Below are positions 36,492 through 44,537 of a DNA stretch of 64,000 nucleotides, piece by piece. Below the pieces are notes generated by a model. The model ran no database searches. It worked only from the letters and a program-made list of their open reading frames with translations, and was not told where the DNA came from. The DNA is from Litorimonas sp964511495 (GTDB taxonomy: Bacteria; Pseudomonadota; Alphaproteobacteria; Caulobacterales; Maricaulaceae), in assembly GCA_964511495.1 (NCBI GenBank), contig CAZEFT010000003.1:140885-204884 (forward strand), written 5' to 3'. Position 1 is the first letter of the stretch; the number at the start of each line of letters is the position of its first letter. Made by a program: the position numbers and the translations under genes.

Positions 36492-37895
36492 TTACTTTCC
36501 AACACAAAAACGCGAAAAGATGCGGTCAAAGACGGCTTCGATATCAGCTTCCCCCGCCAATTCTGCAATCGCACGCAGGGCAGTCCGCAGATCGTCCCCC
36601 GCCAATTCAGGAGAAAAAGCCAGATGTGACCTTGCCCTTTCAATCGCACTTTCAGCCCGCCTCACACAATCAGCGTGACGCTCCCGCGTTAAGCCTACAT
36701 CTTGACCGACAGAAAAGTTCTCGCTGATCGTTTTCTCAAGTTGTTCATAGAGGCGCTTCTCGCCTTCGCCCGAAAGTAGATCGTCAATAATAACAGCTGT
36801 TACCGTCTCTTTATCGAGCTCAAAGTCTGCGTTCTCTGCATTGACATATATAATGTCATGGACCGACAGGCTTTTTGCAATCTCCCCATCATAATCACTC
36901 ACCCCGGATCGAATGACATAAATCGTGATTTCAGAGTCTTGCGCTCTTTTCTTCGCTCGTCTCACGCCCTCCGCTTCGATTTTATTTTCTGTTACCCGCA
37001 ATCCTGCCGTATCTGAAAGAGTTACTGGCAGCCCGCTAATCACCATTTGTGCCTCTACAATATCACGTGTTGTGCCGGCTTCTGGAGAGGTAATGGCAAT
37101 CTCACGCCGTGTCAGTGCGTTTATCAAGGTAGATTTCCCCACATTCGGTGCGCCTATAATCGCGATATCTAGGCCCGATCGTATCGCGGCTCCTCGGCCC
37201 ATATCACCCCTCGCTTTTTGCATATCCTGCATAACCTCTGTGAGCGGGGTGTAAGCACCATGGGATAAATTATCAGGTATGTCCGCTTCATCCGGAAAAT
37301 CTATTTCACCTTCAATCTGCGCTAAGGCATCCAGAATTGTCTCCCGCCAATTTTCGTAAAGCTCCTTCAAACCGCCGCCCATTTGTCGCAAAGCCTGAAC
37401 ACGCTGACCCTCCGTCTGTGCGTCTATCAGATCCGCCAAACCTTCTGCTTCCGTGAGATCAAGCTTGCCATTTTGAACGGCGCGCCGTGTAAATTCACCC
37501 GGCTCGGCCTGTAATAGACCAAGACTTAACAGCGTATGGCTGAGCGCTTGCGTGACGGCCGGACTGCCATGTGTGTGAAATTCAGCACTATCTTCACCCG
37601 TAAAACTGGCTGGCCCGGGAAACCAAAGCACCAAAGCCTCATCAATTGGCTTTGAATCAACATTATATAATCTGCGAAGAGCGGCAAAGCGCGCTTTTGG
37701 GCATTTCTTTTGCGATAGCTGTCTTATTGTTTCCGCGCTCGCTGGGCCGCTAATACGATAAACCGAAACTCCTGCCTGTCCCGGAGCGGAGCTTAAAGAA
37801 AAAATCGTGTCCTCAGCGCCCTTCAATGTAGGGGTTTTCGCTTTCGCCTCATCGTTTTTTGTTGAAACGGTTGAATTATTATTTAGCCTCGTCAT
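36492..37895 (-). CDS. mnmE: tRNA modification GTPase MnmE (TrmE)
   Basis: 467 residues. The N-terminal D-T-I-F-S-L-S-S-A-P-G-Q-A-G-V segment folds as a THF-binding domain. The G domain has G-A-P-N-V-G-K-S-T (near 235) and D-T-A-G-L-R. The C-terminal F-C-V-G-K carries the conserved Cys. About 28 polar residues precede the conserved start. With MnmG it modifies tRNA wobble uridine. First gene of the minus-strand mnm-par run. Confidence 0.95.
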   Translation of the reverse strand: MTRLNNNSTVSTKNDEAKAKTPTLKGAEDTIFSLSSAPGQAGVSVYRISGPASAETIRQLSQKKCPKARFAALRRLYNVDSKPIDEALVLWFPGPASFTGEDSAEFHTHGSPAVTQALSHTLLSLGLLQAEPGEFTRRAVQNGKLDLTEAEGLADLIDAQTEGQRVQALRQMGGGLKELYENWRETILDALAQIEGEIDFPDEADIPDNLSHGAYTPLTEVMQDMQKARGDMGRGAAIRSGLDIAIIGAPNVGKSTLINALTRREIAITSPEAGTTRDIVEAQMVISGLPVTLSDTAGLRVTENKIEAEGVRRAKKRAQDSEITIYVIRSGVSDYDGEIAKSLSVHDIIYVNAENADFELDKETVTAVIIDDLLSGEGEKRLYEQLEKTISENFSVGQDVGLTRERHADCVRRAESAIERARSHLAFSPELAGDDLRTALRAIAELAGEADIEAVFDRIFSRFCVGK

Positions 37896-37949
37896 AAGCG
37901 ACGCTATAAGGCGAAATCACAAAAGTCGCAAAGATTAAGGAGGGGTGGA

Positions 37950-38831
37950 ATGTTTCGAAATACTTCAAAATTGGCGCTCTTGGCGTTATTGACGATAGGT
38001 TCAACGGCCTGCTCCCAAAGAGTGTCCGAGGTCGAGCAAGTTGAGCCTATTTCTGCGGAAACCGTCAACCTTCTCGACTATCCGTTTGAGACCGTTTTGA
38101 AATGCCTGCCCGAGCAAAACGCTCTGGTTGCGGCCCATCGCGGAACCTCACGCGCTTGGGATATTCCCGAAAACAGCATGGGCGCCTTAAAACGCATTAT
38201 GGATCACGGCACACTCATTGCGGAGATTGACATTGCCGGGCTTAAAAGCGGAGAACAAATTCTATTCCATGACGGTGTCTGGGATCGGAAATCAACGGGG
38301 AAGGGGCCTGTTGCTAGCACCACGTGGGATCAAGCCGAAAAAATTCTTCTTAAAAGTTTTGCTGGAACACTCTCAGCGGAGCGACCCGCCTTGCTCTCTG
38401 ACGTCCTAGATGTCGCCAAAGGTAAAATATTCTTAGAAATTGATTTCAAATCAAGCGCGAAAACTGACGAAGTCCTCAAGCTTATTCGGCAAAGAGATAT
38501 GGCCAATCAAGTCGTTCTCATTGCCTATACAAATGAGCGGGCACAAGAGCTTTATGCCTTAGCGCCTGAGATGCTTATCTCTGCCCCCGGCGATGAAAAA
38601 GGCAAGGGGCTAAACCCCGATAAGACTTTGCTTTGGATGGGACGTAATATTTCTACAGACTTAGAAGCAACGCCAACCTTGGGGTATATCGGCCTTTTAG
38701 GAAAAGATGACAACAAAGAGGTGAAAGCCGGGCCTAGTGTCTTCCTTGTTTCAGACTGGCCGACCGATCATGGCAGTGTCATTGGTGAGTTGGACACGAA
38801 TACAATGATGGCTTGCTTAAAGGCAGGTTAA
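37950..38831 (+). CDS. Glycerophosphodiester phosphodiesterase family lipoprotein
   Basis: 293 residues with a signal peptide and lipobox T-A-C (Cys near 22). GDPD motifs are visible: A-A-H-R-G, P-E-N-S, A-E-I-D and F-H-D-G, with a later E-I-D-F-K-S. It should hydrolyse glycerophosphodiesters or related envelope phosphodiesters. An AGGAGGGG ribosome site precedes the ATG. It sits between mnmE and dnaQ, at one junction of a suspected inversion, and is the only plus-strand gene in the area. Confidence 0.85.
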   Translation: MFRNTSKLALLALLTIGSTACSQRVSEVEQVEPISAETVNLLDYPFETVLKCLPEQNALVAAHRGTSRAWDIPENSMGALKRIMDHGTLIAEIDIAGLKSGEQILFHDGVWDRKSTGKGPVASTTWDQAEKILLKSFAGTLSAERPALLSDVLDVAKGKIFLEIDFKSSAKTDEVLKLIRQRDMANQVVLIAYTNERAQELYALAPEMLISAPGDEKGKGLNPDKTLLWMGRNISTDLEATPTLGYIGLLGKDDNKEVKAGPSVFLVSDWPTDHGSVIGELDTNTMMACLKAG

Positions 38832-38847
38832 GTTTCCTAAGCCAAGT

Positions 38848-39567
38848 CTAAGCGTTTTCACGCGACCAATATTTTTGCCAAATCATTTCGTCGCCCAATT
38901 TAGAAATAAAGTTACGATGCGCTTCTTTTTCCGCCTCACTGAGCTTGGGAGCGAGGGCTTGCGGGCGCTGCTTCGCCATAGCCGTATTGGAATTACGGTA
39001 AGGGTCATGACTGACTTCTTTGCTTCCGCCCAATCCTAATGAGCGTTCACGTCCACCGCAAAGCTCAAGATAAACTGCAGCCAATAATTCCGAGTCAATA
39101 ATGGCGCCATGCTTATCACGTGAAGACAAAGAGATATCAAATCTACGACACAAGGCATCCAGTGACGCAGGGGAGCCAGGAAACTTTGCATTGGCCATTG
39201 CCAGAGTGTCTTTGAATCGCGTTTTGGGAATAGGATCAAACCCGGCACGCTCAAGCTCCGCATTGATAAAGCCCTCATCAAAACGAGCATTATGCGCAAT
39301 CAAGATACTATCACCCACAAAGTCTAAAAAGCCTTGGGCCTCTTCTTTGAATTTTGGTTTGCCCCGAAGAAACTCTGTCGTAAGCCCTGTAATCTCAACG
39401 ACCTTTTCAGGAACATCACGCTCCGGATCAAGATAAGCGTGAAATTGCCTCCCCGTCGGCAAGAGATCGACGATTTCAATACAGCCGATTTCTGTAATAC
39501 GGTCAGCTCCACGCGCATCAAAACCCGTTGTTTCCGTATCAAAAACAATTTCGCGTATACCCGACAT
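38848..39567 (-). CDS. dnaQ: DNA polymerase III epsilon subunit (proofreading exonuclease)
   Basis: 239 residues. DEDDh exonuclease motifs: F-D-T-E-T-T-G (ExoI), H-N-A-R-F-D (ExoII) and H-G-A-I-I-D (ExoIII). The C-terminal tail provides the polymerase contact. Last gene of the ppsR-maf-aroE-coaE-dnaQ run on the minus strand, 14 bp after coaE. Confidence 0.95.
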   Translation of the reverse strand: MSGIREIVFDTETTGFDARGADRITEIGCIEIVDLLPTGRQFHAYLDPERDVPEKVVEITGLTTEFLRGKPKFKEEAQGFLDFVGDSILIAHNARFDEGFINAELERAGFDPIPKTRFKDTLAMANAKFPGSPASLDALCRRFDISLSSRDKHGAIIDSELLAAVYLELCGGRERSLGLGGSKEVSHDPYRNSNTAMAKQRPQALAPKLSEAEKEAHRNFISKLGDEMIWQKYWSRENA

Positions 39568-39581
39568 AACGCGCCCTTTTA

Positions 39582-40184
39582 TTAGTTGTTTTGCGACCTA
39601 TCCCTTAATCGCTTCACCAAGTCATGCACTGCTTTGCGAGTTTCGGAAAGACTGTCCGCTGTGGATATAATAAAATCCGCCCTCTTCCGTTTCTCTGAAT
39701 CCGCCATTTGCCGGGACAGCAATTTTTTAAATAAATCAGGGTTCATACCCGGACGGGCCAAAACACGCGCTTTTTGAACTTCAAAGGGAGCCGAGACAAC
39801 TATTGTGTAATCCACCCGTTTATCGCCGCCCGTTTCAAACAGAAGCGGAATATCAAAGAGAACAATATCTGCTTTATTTTCACGTGCTTGCGATAAAAAT
39901 CTTTGTCGAAGTTCTCCAACCCACGGATGAATGAAGCTTTCAAGTACGGAAAGGTTTAACGGATCAGAACGCATATATTGACCGAGCACCTTACGGTCTA
40001 CTGCCCCGCCTTTAACGGCATCCGGAAAGACTGCACGGATCAAAGGAACAGCTTTTCCTCCTTTTCCGTAAAGCTTATGTACCGCAGCATCCGCATCAAA
40101 AACAGGAATCCCCAGTTCTGAAAACATTTTGGCCGTCGTTGTTTTGCCCATACCGATGGACCCCGTAAGACCAAGAGTAATCAC
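39582..40184 (-). CDS. coaE: Dephospho-CoA kinase
   Basis: 200 residues from a GTG start overlapping the aroE stop by 4 bp. Walker A G-S-I-G-M-G-K-T-T is at 7-15, and the family Asp follows in V-F-D-A-D. The enzyme catalyses the last step of coenzyme A synthesis. The overlap indicates translational coupling. Confidence 0.95.
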   Translation of the reverse strand: MITLGLTGSIGMGKTTTAKMFSELGIPVFDADAAVHKLYGKGGKAVPLIRAVFPDAVKGGAVDRKVLGQYMRSDPLNLSVLESFIHPWVGELRQRFLSQARENKADIVLFDIPLLFETGGDKRVDYTIVVSAPFEVQKARVLARPGMNPDLFKKLLSRQMADSEKRKRADFIISTADSLSETRKAVHDLVKRLRDRSQNN

Positions 40185-41041
40185 CGAATACCACTTTCAA
40201 GTGCTGCATAAAGAGTGTCTGTAGGGTCATCCTCTATATGCGGATAGTCTCCATAAAAATGACGAAAGCTCGGCCGTGCCTGAGCAATCAGCATTTCCAA
40301 TCCCCCCAAAGTCTGACACCCTCTCTCCTCTGCCGCTTTCAAAAACGGAGTCATCCTAGGGGTGTATATCAGGTCATATATAAGCGTATCGGGACTCACA
40401 GCTTTCAAAGACAAATCAAGGGGCGGATAGCCTTTCATTCCGGCAGATGTCGCATTAATTATAATGTCACTGGGGAGAACCGCATTCTGTCTTTGTGACC
40501 AAGGCAGAGCATAAACGCTCGGTAAGTTCAGTGAATCAACAAGCGCCTCGGCCTTACCATCTGTCCGGTTAACCACGCGTATCTCAGGAACATTCATAGA
40601 TAATAATGCGCCAATCACTGCTCTGGCCGCACCGCCAGCGCCGATCAATAAAACCGAGCTTTGCGCCAATTTATTTGGGTGAATATAACGCAGCAAAGGG
40701 GCGGCAAATCCTTCGAGATCCGTATTGTGGGCAACAAGTCGGCCCTCTCGTTTAAAAAGACAATTCGCAACACCCAAAAGCTCGGCTTCGGGTGTGTGCT
40801 CATCTGCGGCCCGGAATGCCTGTCTTTTTAAGGGAAGAGTGACATTTACCCCGACAATGGAAGTATATTTCAAACTCTTAAACGCATCCAAAGCTTTATC
40901 TGGTCTTACCGCAAAGGGGATATAAGCACCCATTATACCAGATCGTTTGAGCCAAAAATTATGAAGAACGGGTGACAAGGAATGGTGAATGGGCCACCCA
41001 CAAACACCCGCTAGTTTTGGTATCGGTCTCGCAGACGTCAT
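40181..41041 (-). CDS. aroE: Shikimate dehydrogenase
   Basis: 286 residues. The substrate-binding S-L-S-P motif is near 20 and N-V-T-L-P-L-K near 65 (catalytic Lys). The NADP site has G-A-G-G-A-A-R-A near 135 and N-R-T-D. It reduces 3-dehydroshikimate to shikimate in aromatic biosynthesis. Its ATG overlaps the maf stop by 4 bp. Confidence 0.95.
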   Translation of the reverse strand: MTSARPIPKLAGVCGWPIHHSLSPVLHNFWLKRSGIMGAYIPFAVRPDKALDAFKSLKYTSIVGVNVTLPLKRQAFRAADEHTPEAELLGVANCLFKREGRLVAHNTDLEGFAAPLLRYIHPNKLAQSSVLLIGAGGAARAVIGALLSMNVPEIRVVNRTDGKAEALVDSLNLPSVYALPWSQRQNAVLPSDIIINATSAGMKGYPPLDLSLKAVSPDTLIYDLIYTPRMTPFLKAAEERGCQTLGGLEMLIAQARPSFRHFYGDYPHIEDDPTDTLYAALESGIR

Positions 41042-41679
41042 GATGGGATAACACCTCTGACCCGCAGAAAATCGAGAAGCGGTAATAAGGGCAGGCCTAA
41101 TATAGAAAAGAAGTCGCCTTCAACCTTTGAAAACAATTGAGAGCCCGGCCCTTCAAAGCGATAAGCCCCAACTGATTTCGTAAGTGCCTCTCCTTCCGCC
41201 TCAATATAACGATCCAAAAAAGCGTCTGAAAATTTACGAACGCTGAGTGTTGTGATAGCCAAATGCCGCCAAATAGCCTGACCATTTTCACACACAACCA
41301 CAGCGCCCATTAATTGATGTGTCTTGCCCCGCATCGATTTAAGGCGTTCTCTTGCTTCGTCAATATCTTTGGGTTTATCGAAAAGCTCACCCTCCATAAC
41401 CATGATTTGATCCGCTCCAATCACAAAGCCCGTTTCCTGCCGGCTGACTTTTATAGCTTTGGCTTCCGCCAAAGCATCCGCGATATCTCTTAAGCGTGAC
41501 CCTTCATCCAGCATAGCGGATTTTATGGCAGCTTCGTCTACGGGTTTCGCGATAACCTCATAATCCAATCCGGCTCCGTCCATAATTTGGGCGCGAATGG
41601 CTGAACCGCTTGCCAAAATCAAGCGGCCCTCAGTTTTAAATGGTTTCACATCTAACCCCATTGTTTCAGAGTGTCCCAT
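41038..41679 (-). CDS. Maf-family nucleoside triphosphate pyrophosphatase
   Basis: 213 residues from the ATG at 41679, chosen because TAAGG lies 6 nt upstream; this start overlaps the ppsR end by 14 bp. A longer frame reaches 41745 and a shorter start is at 41661. Motifs: L-I-L-A-S-G-S-A-I-R-A, V-D-E-A and V-I-G-A-D-Q-I. Maf proteins hydrolyse modified or canonical nucleoside triphosphates. Confidence 0.9.
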   Translation of the reverse strand: MGHSETMGLDVKPFKTEGRLILASGSAIRAQIMDGAGLDYEVIAKPVDEAAIKSAMLDEGSRLRDIADALAEAKAIKVSRQETGFVIGADQIMVMEGELFDKPKDIDEARERLKSMRGKTHQLMGAVVVCENGQAIWRHLAITTLSVRKFSDAFLDRYIEAEGEALTKSVGAYRFEGPGSQLFSKVEGDFFSILGLPLLPLLDFLRVRGVIPS

Positions 41680-42505
41680 TATGCGCCTTATATAAATTGA
41701 TGATCTGCGCGGCGGTTTCCTCAATGGACTTACGCGTAACATCAATCACTTTATAGCCCTTTTTGACAAACATACGTTTCGCCTGACGCATTTCATCGCG
41801 CACACGGTCTTGATCGATATAATCAGTCTGCCCTTGTTGGCGCAGCCCCATTAATCTTTGTTCTCGGATTTGCACGATCCGGTCAGGCGAAGCGACCAAG
41901 CCTACAATGAAAGGCTTTTCAAATCTGTCCAAAATAACGGGAAGAGGCGCCCCGGGAACAAGGGGAATATTTCCGGCCTTATAACCGCGATTGGCCAAGT
42001 AAATACAAGTCGGTGTTTTCGACGTCCGGCTCACCCCGAGTAAAATAATGTCTGCTTCTTCCAAACCTTGCGCTGCTTGACCATCATCATGAGCCATAGC
42101 GTAATCAAGGGCTTCGATACGGTTATAATATTCCGCATCAAGGTTTCTTTGCGCACCGACTTCAGAAATTATAGAGGCCCCTAAATAACGGCCCAGCATG
42201 GCTAATGTCGGATCAAGAATAGAGACAGTCGGTATTTTGCGCTCACGACAAAACTCTTCCAATCGACGGCGCCTTTCTGCGTTGACCAAGGTATAAAGCA
42301 CAACACCCGGTTTTTCCTCAATGGATTGGAGGGTTTGTTCTAATTGGGCTTCGCTGCGCACCAAAGCATGAATATGTTCTAAGGCTGTCGCATTTCGAAA
42401 CTGTGCCGTTGAGGCTTTCATCAATCCCACCAAAGTCTCACCTGTTGAGTCAGAGACCAAATGAACATGAAAATATATAGCAATATTGCGTTTCACATCG
42501 GACAT
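41666..42505 (-). CDS. ppsR: Pyruvate, phosphate dikinase regulatory protein (DUF299)
   Basis: 279 residues. The signature V-S-D-S-T-G-E-T starts near 17 and the P-loop-like G-V-S-R-T-S-K-T-P lies near 155. The bifunctional kinase/phosphorylase switches PPDK or PEP synthase on and off. Its Caulobacter counterpart is the first gene to one side of the origin, and here it also borders the candidate origin. Confidence 0.92.
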   Translation of the reverse strand: MSDVKRNIAIYFHVHLVSDSTGETLVGLMKASTAQFRNATALEHIHALVRSEAQLEQTLQSIEEKPGVVLYTLVNAERRRRLEEFCRERKIPTVSILDPTLAMLGRYLGASIISEVGAQRNLDAEYYNRIEALDYAMAHDDGQAAQGLEEADIILLGVSRTSKTPTCIYLANRGYKAGNIPLVPGAPLPVILDRFEKPFIVGLVASPDRIVQIREQRLMGLRQQGQTDYIDQDRVRDEMRQAKRMFVKKGYKVIDVTRKSIEETAAQIINLYKAHNGTL

Positions 42506-42569
42506 ATCCGCTCATAGCTTTGCCCGGGTCAAAGCTCAATAAGCCATCTCTGTTTCTTCTTGTCCGATA

Positions 42570-42578
42570 TTATACACA
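42570..42578 (+). promoter_or_regulatory. DnaA box
   Basis: TTATACACA matches the DnaA-box consensus TTATNCACA at every position. Confidence 0.55.
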
Positions 42579-42778
42579 GCCCAAGCATTATGCTGCGCTA
42601 GTATCGGGTTAAGGCAAATAAATGAGAAGAACTCACAGCTTCAATCCCGAGTCGATAAGTCAAATCATTAATCTTATGAGTCCTGTGTATTGTTTTTTAT
42701 AAAATTCTGTCCCAAGGATTTATTCAACTATAAATCAGAGTACAAAAGACAAAGATCTTCTTATCCCCGCTTTTCGTA

Positions 42779-42787
42779 TAATCCACA
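42779..42787 (+). promoter_or_regulatory. DnaA box, one mismatch
   Basis: TAATCCACA differs from TTATCCACA at one base and lies in the AT-rich half of the intergenic region. Confidence 0.5.
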
Positions 42788-42964
42788 GACTTAATCATCC
42801 ATTGTGAGTTATAATACTTTATTAGCAATTCATTAAGATTCCTTACTCAAAGGTTAACGCAGTCCACATATACAACTTTCTACGACTATCACTTCTTTTT
42901 TAAAAAATATAAGAGAGGAATTTGAGAGCTTCGGATAAGTTCAGGTATAAAGAAAGGCTCGTCC

Positions 42965-44002
42965 ATGACGGCAAAAATTCTGAGCGTATTAGACGGAAAT
43001 CGTACTGACATACCGCCCATCTGGTTTATGCGCCAAGCAGGGCGACATTTACCTGAATATTTAGAGATCAGAGCAACCGCCAAAGACTTTATCGATTTTT
43101 GCTTCTCACCGAAAAAAGCCGCAGAAGTTACACTTCAGCCCATAAGACGTTATGATATGGACGCTGCCATATTATTTGCTGACATCCTTTTGATCCCGAT
43201 TGGCTTAGGACGAGATGTACGCTTTGTAAAAGGCACGGGCCCCGTTTTAGACCCTATAACACTATCCGATATTGCGGCTTTGAAAATAGACGGTGCAGCA
43301 AAGCGGATCAGTTCTGTTTATGAAACTGTGTCCCGTGTAAGAGCAGAACTTGATAAGTCTAAAGCTTTGATTGGCTTTTGTGGTGCTCCCTGGACCGTCG
43401 CAACTTATATGATTGAAGGTAAAGGCTCTCCCACGAAAGAGATTGCAAAACGTTTTGCTTATGAAAACCCTGAAGCTATGGCGGACTTATTAGAGGCCTT
43501 GGTTATCTCAAGTGCGGAATATCTAATCGGACAAGCGAAAGCTGGCGCAGACGTTTTGAAAATTTTTGAGAGTTGGGCAGAAGCGTTAGCTCCAGACTTG
43601 TTTGATCGTCTTGTTATTAATCCGACCCGCGATATTGTGCGCAGAGTCCGGGCTGCCGGAATAAATGTGCCTATTATTGGCTTTCCAAGAGGGGCCGGAT
43701 TAAACGCCATTCGTTACGCGCATGAAACAGAGATTTCAGCCATTGCTGCGGGAACACAAATGCCCATGGATGATTTTCGCTGTGCTATTCCTGAAAATAT
43801 GCCGGTCCAAGGAAACTTGGATCCGTTGGCCTTGCGTATCGGTGGATCAACCCTGCGTCGCGCCGTCGACCATGTATTAAGAGAGGCGTCAGCAGGGCCT
43901 CATATTTTCAATTTAGGCCATGGCGTTACGCCGGACGTAAAAATTGACAATGTCCAAGCCGTTGTTAATCATATTCGCGGGAAAGAGGCGCATTATGTTT
44001 GA
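42965..44002 (+). CDS. hemE: Uroporphyrinogen decarboxylase
   Basis: 345 residues. Motifs R-Q-A-G-R-H-L-P-E-Y (near 23) and G-F-C-G-A-P-W-T-V-A-T-Y (near 138) are diagnostic, and the end has N-L-G-H-G. The enzyme converts uroporphyrinogen III to coproporphyrinogen III in haem synthesis. First gene to the right of the origin; hemJ starts within its last codons. Confidence 0.97.
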   Translation: MTAKILSVLDGNRTDIPPIWFMRQAGRHLPEYLEIRATAKDFIDFCFSPKKAAEVTLQPIRRYDMDAAILFADILLIPIGLGRDVRFVKGTGPVLDPITLSDIAALKIDGAAKRISSVYETVSRVRAELDKSKALIGFCGAPWTVATYMIEGKGSPTKEIAKRFAYENPEAMADLLEALVISSAEYLIGQAKAGADVLKIFESWAEALAPDLFDRLVINPTRDIVRRVRAAGINVPIIGFPRGAGLNAIRYAHETEISAIAAGTQMPMDDFRCAIPENMPVQGNLDPLALRIGGSTLRRAVDHVLREASAGPHIFNLGHGVTPDVKIDNVQAVVNHIRGKEAHYV

Positions 44003-44432
44003 TCTTTATCTCTGGTTAAAAGCGTTGCACCTGAGTGCCGTTATCTTCTGGATGGCAGGTCTGCTCTATCTTCCGCGCCTTTTTGTCTATCATTCTACAG
44101 CTAAAAAAGGCGGTGAGCTTGAAGCAAAAATGGAAGAAGCCGAAGTGAAGCTTTTGCGGATTATTATGAACCCCGCCATGATTGTCGCTTTTGTCTTAGG
44201 TCTCGTTATATTGTTTTCCAACGCATCGCTTTATGCAGGAAGCGTTTGGATTTACATCAAAATTCTGTTGGCTTTTGGTTTGATTGGATATCATGGATAT
44301 CTGGCAAAAACCCGAAAAGCCTTTTTGAATGGTGGACGCCCAAAGTCAGAAAAATTCTTCAGACGGATAAATGAAGTTCCGGCCATTGTGACCTTGATCA
44401 TTGTTATCTTGGCAATTGTGAAACCGTTTTAG
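43995..44432 (+). CDS. hemJ: Protoporphyrinogen oxidase HemJ
   Basis: 145 residues from the ATG at 43995, overlapping hemE by 8 bp. The conserved start L-W-L-K-A-L-H-L-S-A-V-I-F-W-M-A-G-L has the essential His near 11, followed by L-P-R-L-F-V-Y-H. Four membrane helices. It oxidises protoporphyrinogen IX to protoporphyrin IX. hemH, which I would expect nearby, is not present. Confidence 0.93.
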   Translation: MFDLYLWLKALHLSAVIFWMAGLLYLPRLFVYHSTAKKGGELEAKMEEAEVKLLRIIMNPAMIVAFVLGLVILFSNASLYAGSVWIYIKILLAFGLIGYHGYLAKTRKAFLNGGRPKSEKFFRRINEVPAIVTLIIVILAIVKPF

Positions 44433-44458
44433 GTTTGCGTAAGCGTGAAAACGCATAG

Positions 44459-44534
44459 CGGCCTCCCGTTTTTCACTATTCCCTATTATTGCTTCGCCTG
44501 TTACTGGCGAAAGGCTACACAATAGGAGAGGCCG
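44459..44534 (+). promoter_or_regulatory. Structured cydA leader that could mask the ribosome site
   Basis: Three nested helices can form: CGGCCTC (44459-44465) with GAGGCCG (44528-44534), CCTATT (44482-44487) with AATAGG (44521-44526), and TTCGCC (44493-44498) with GGCGAA (44506-44511). The cydA ribosome site AGGAGAGG (44524-44531) would be buried in the outer helices. Pairing is visible; function is inferred. Confidence 0.45.
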
Positions 44535-44537
44535 TTT

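Larger units (their letters stand above)
42506..42964. other. Probable chromosomal origin of replication (hemE/ppsR intergenic)
   Basis: 459 bp between the divergent ppsR and hemE, the position of Caulobacter Cori. It contains DnaA-box matches (42570-42578 and 42779-42787), a near-consensus CtrA site TTAG-N7-TTAA (42822-42836), three GANTC sites (42649, 42678, 42837), a hairpin AGCTTTG/CAAAGCT (42516-42536) and a strongly AT-rich stretch from about 42680 to 42960 with a perfect T6A6 (42896-42907). parS lies 6 to 8 kb away. The call rests on synteny plus motifs; GC skew was not computed. Confidence 0.65.
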
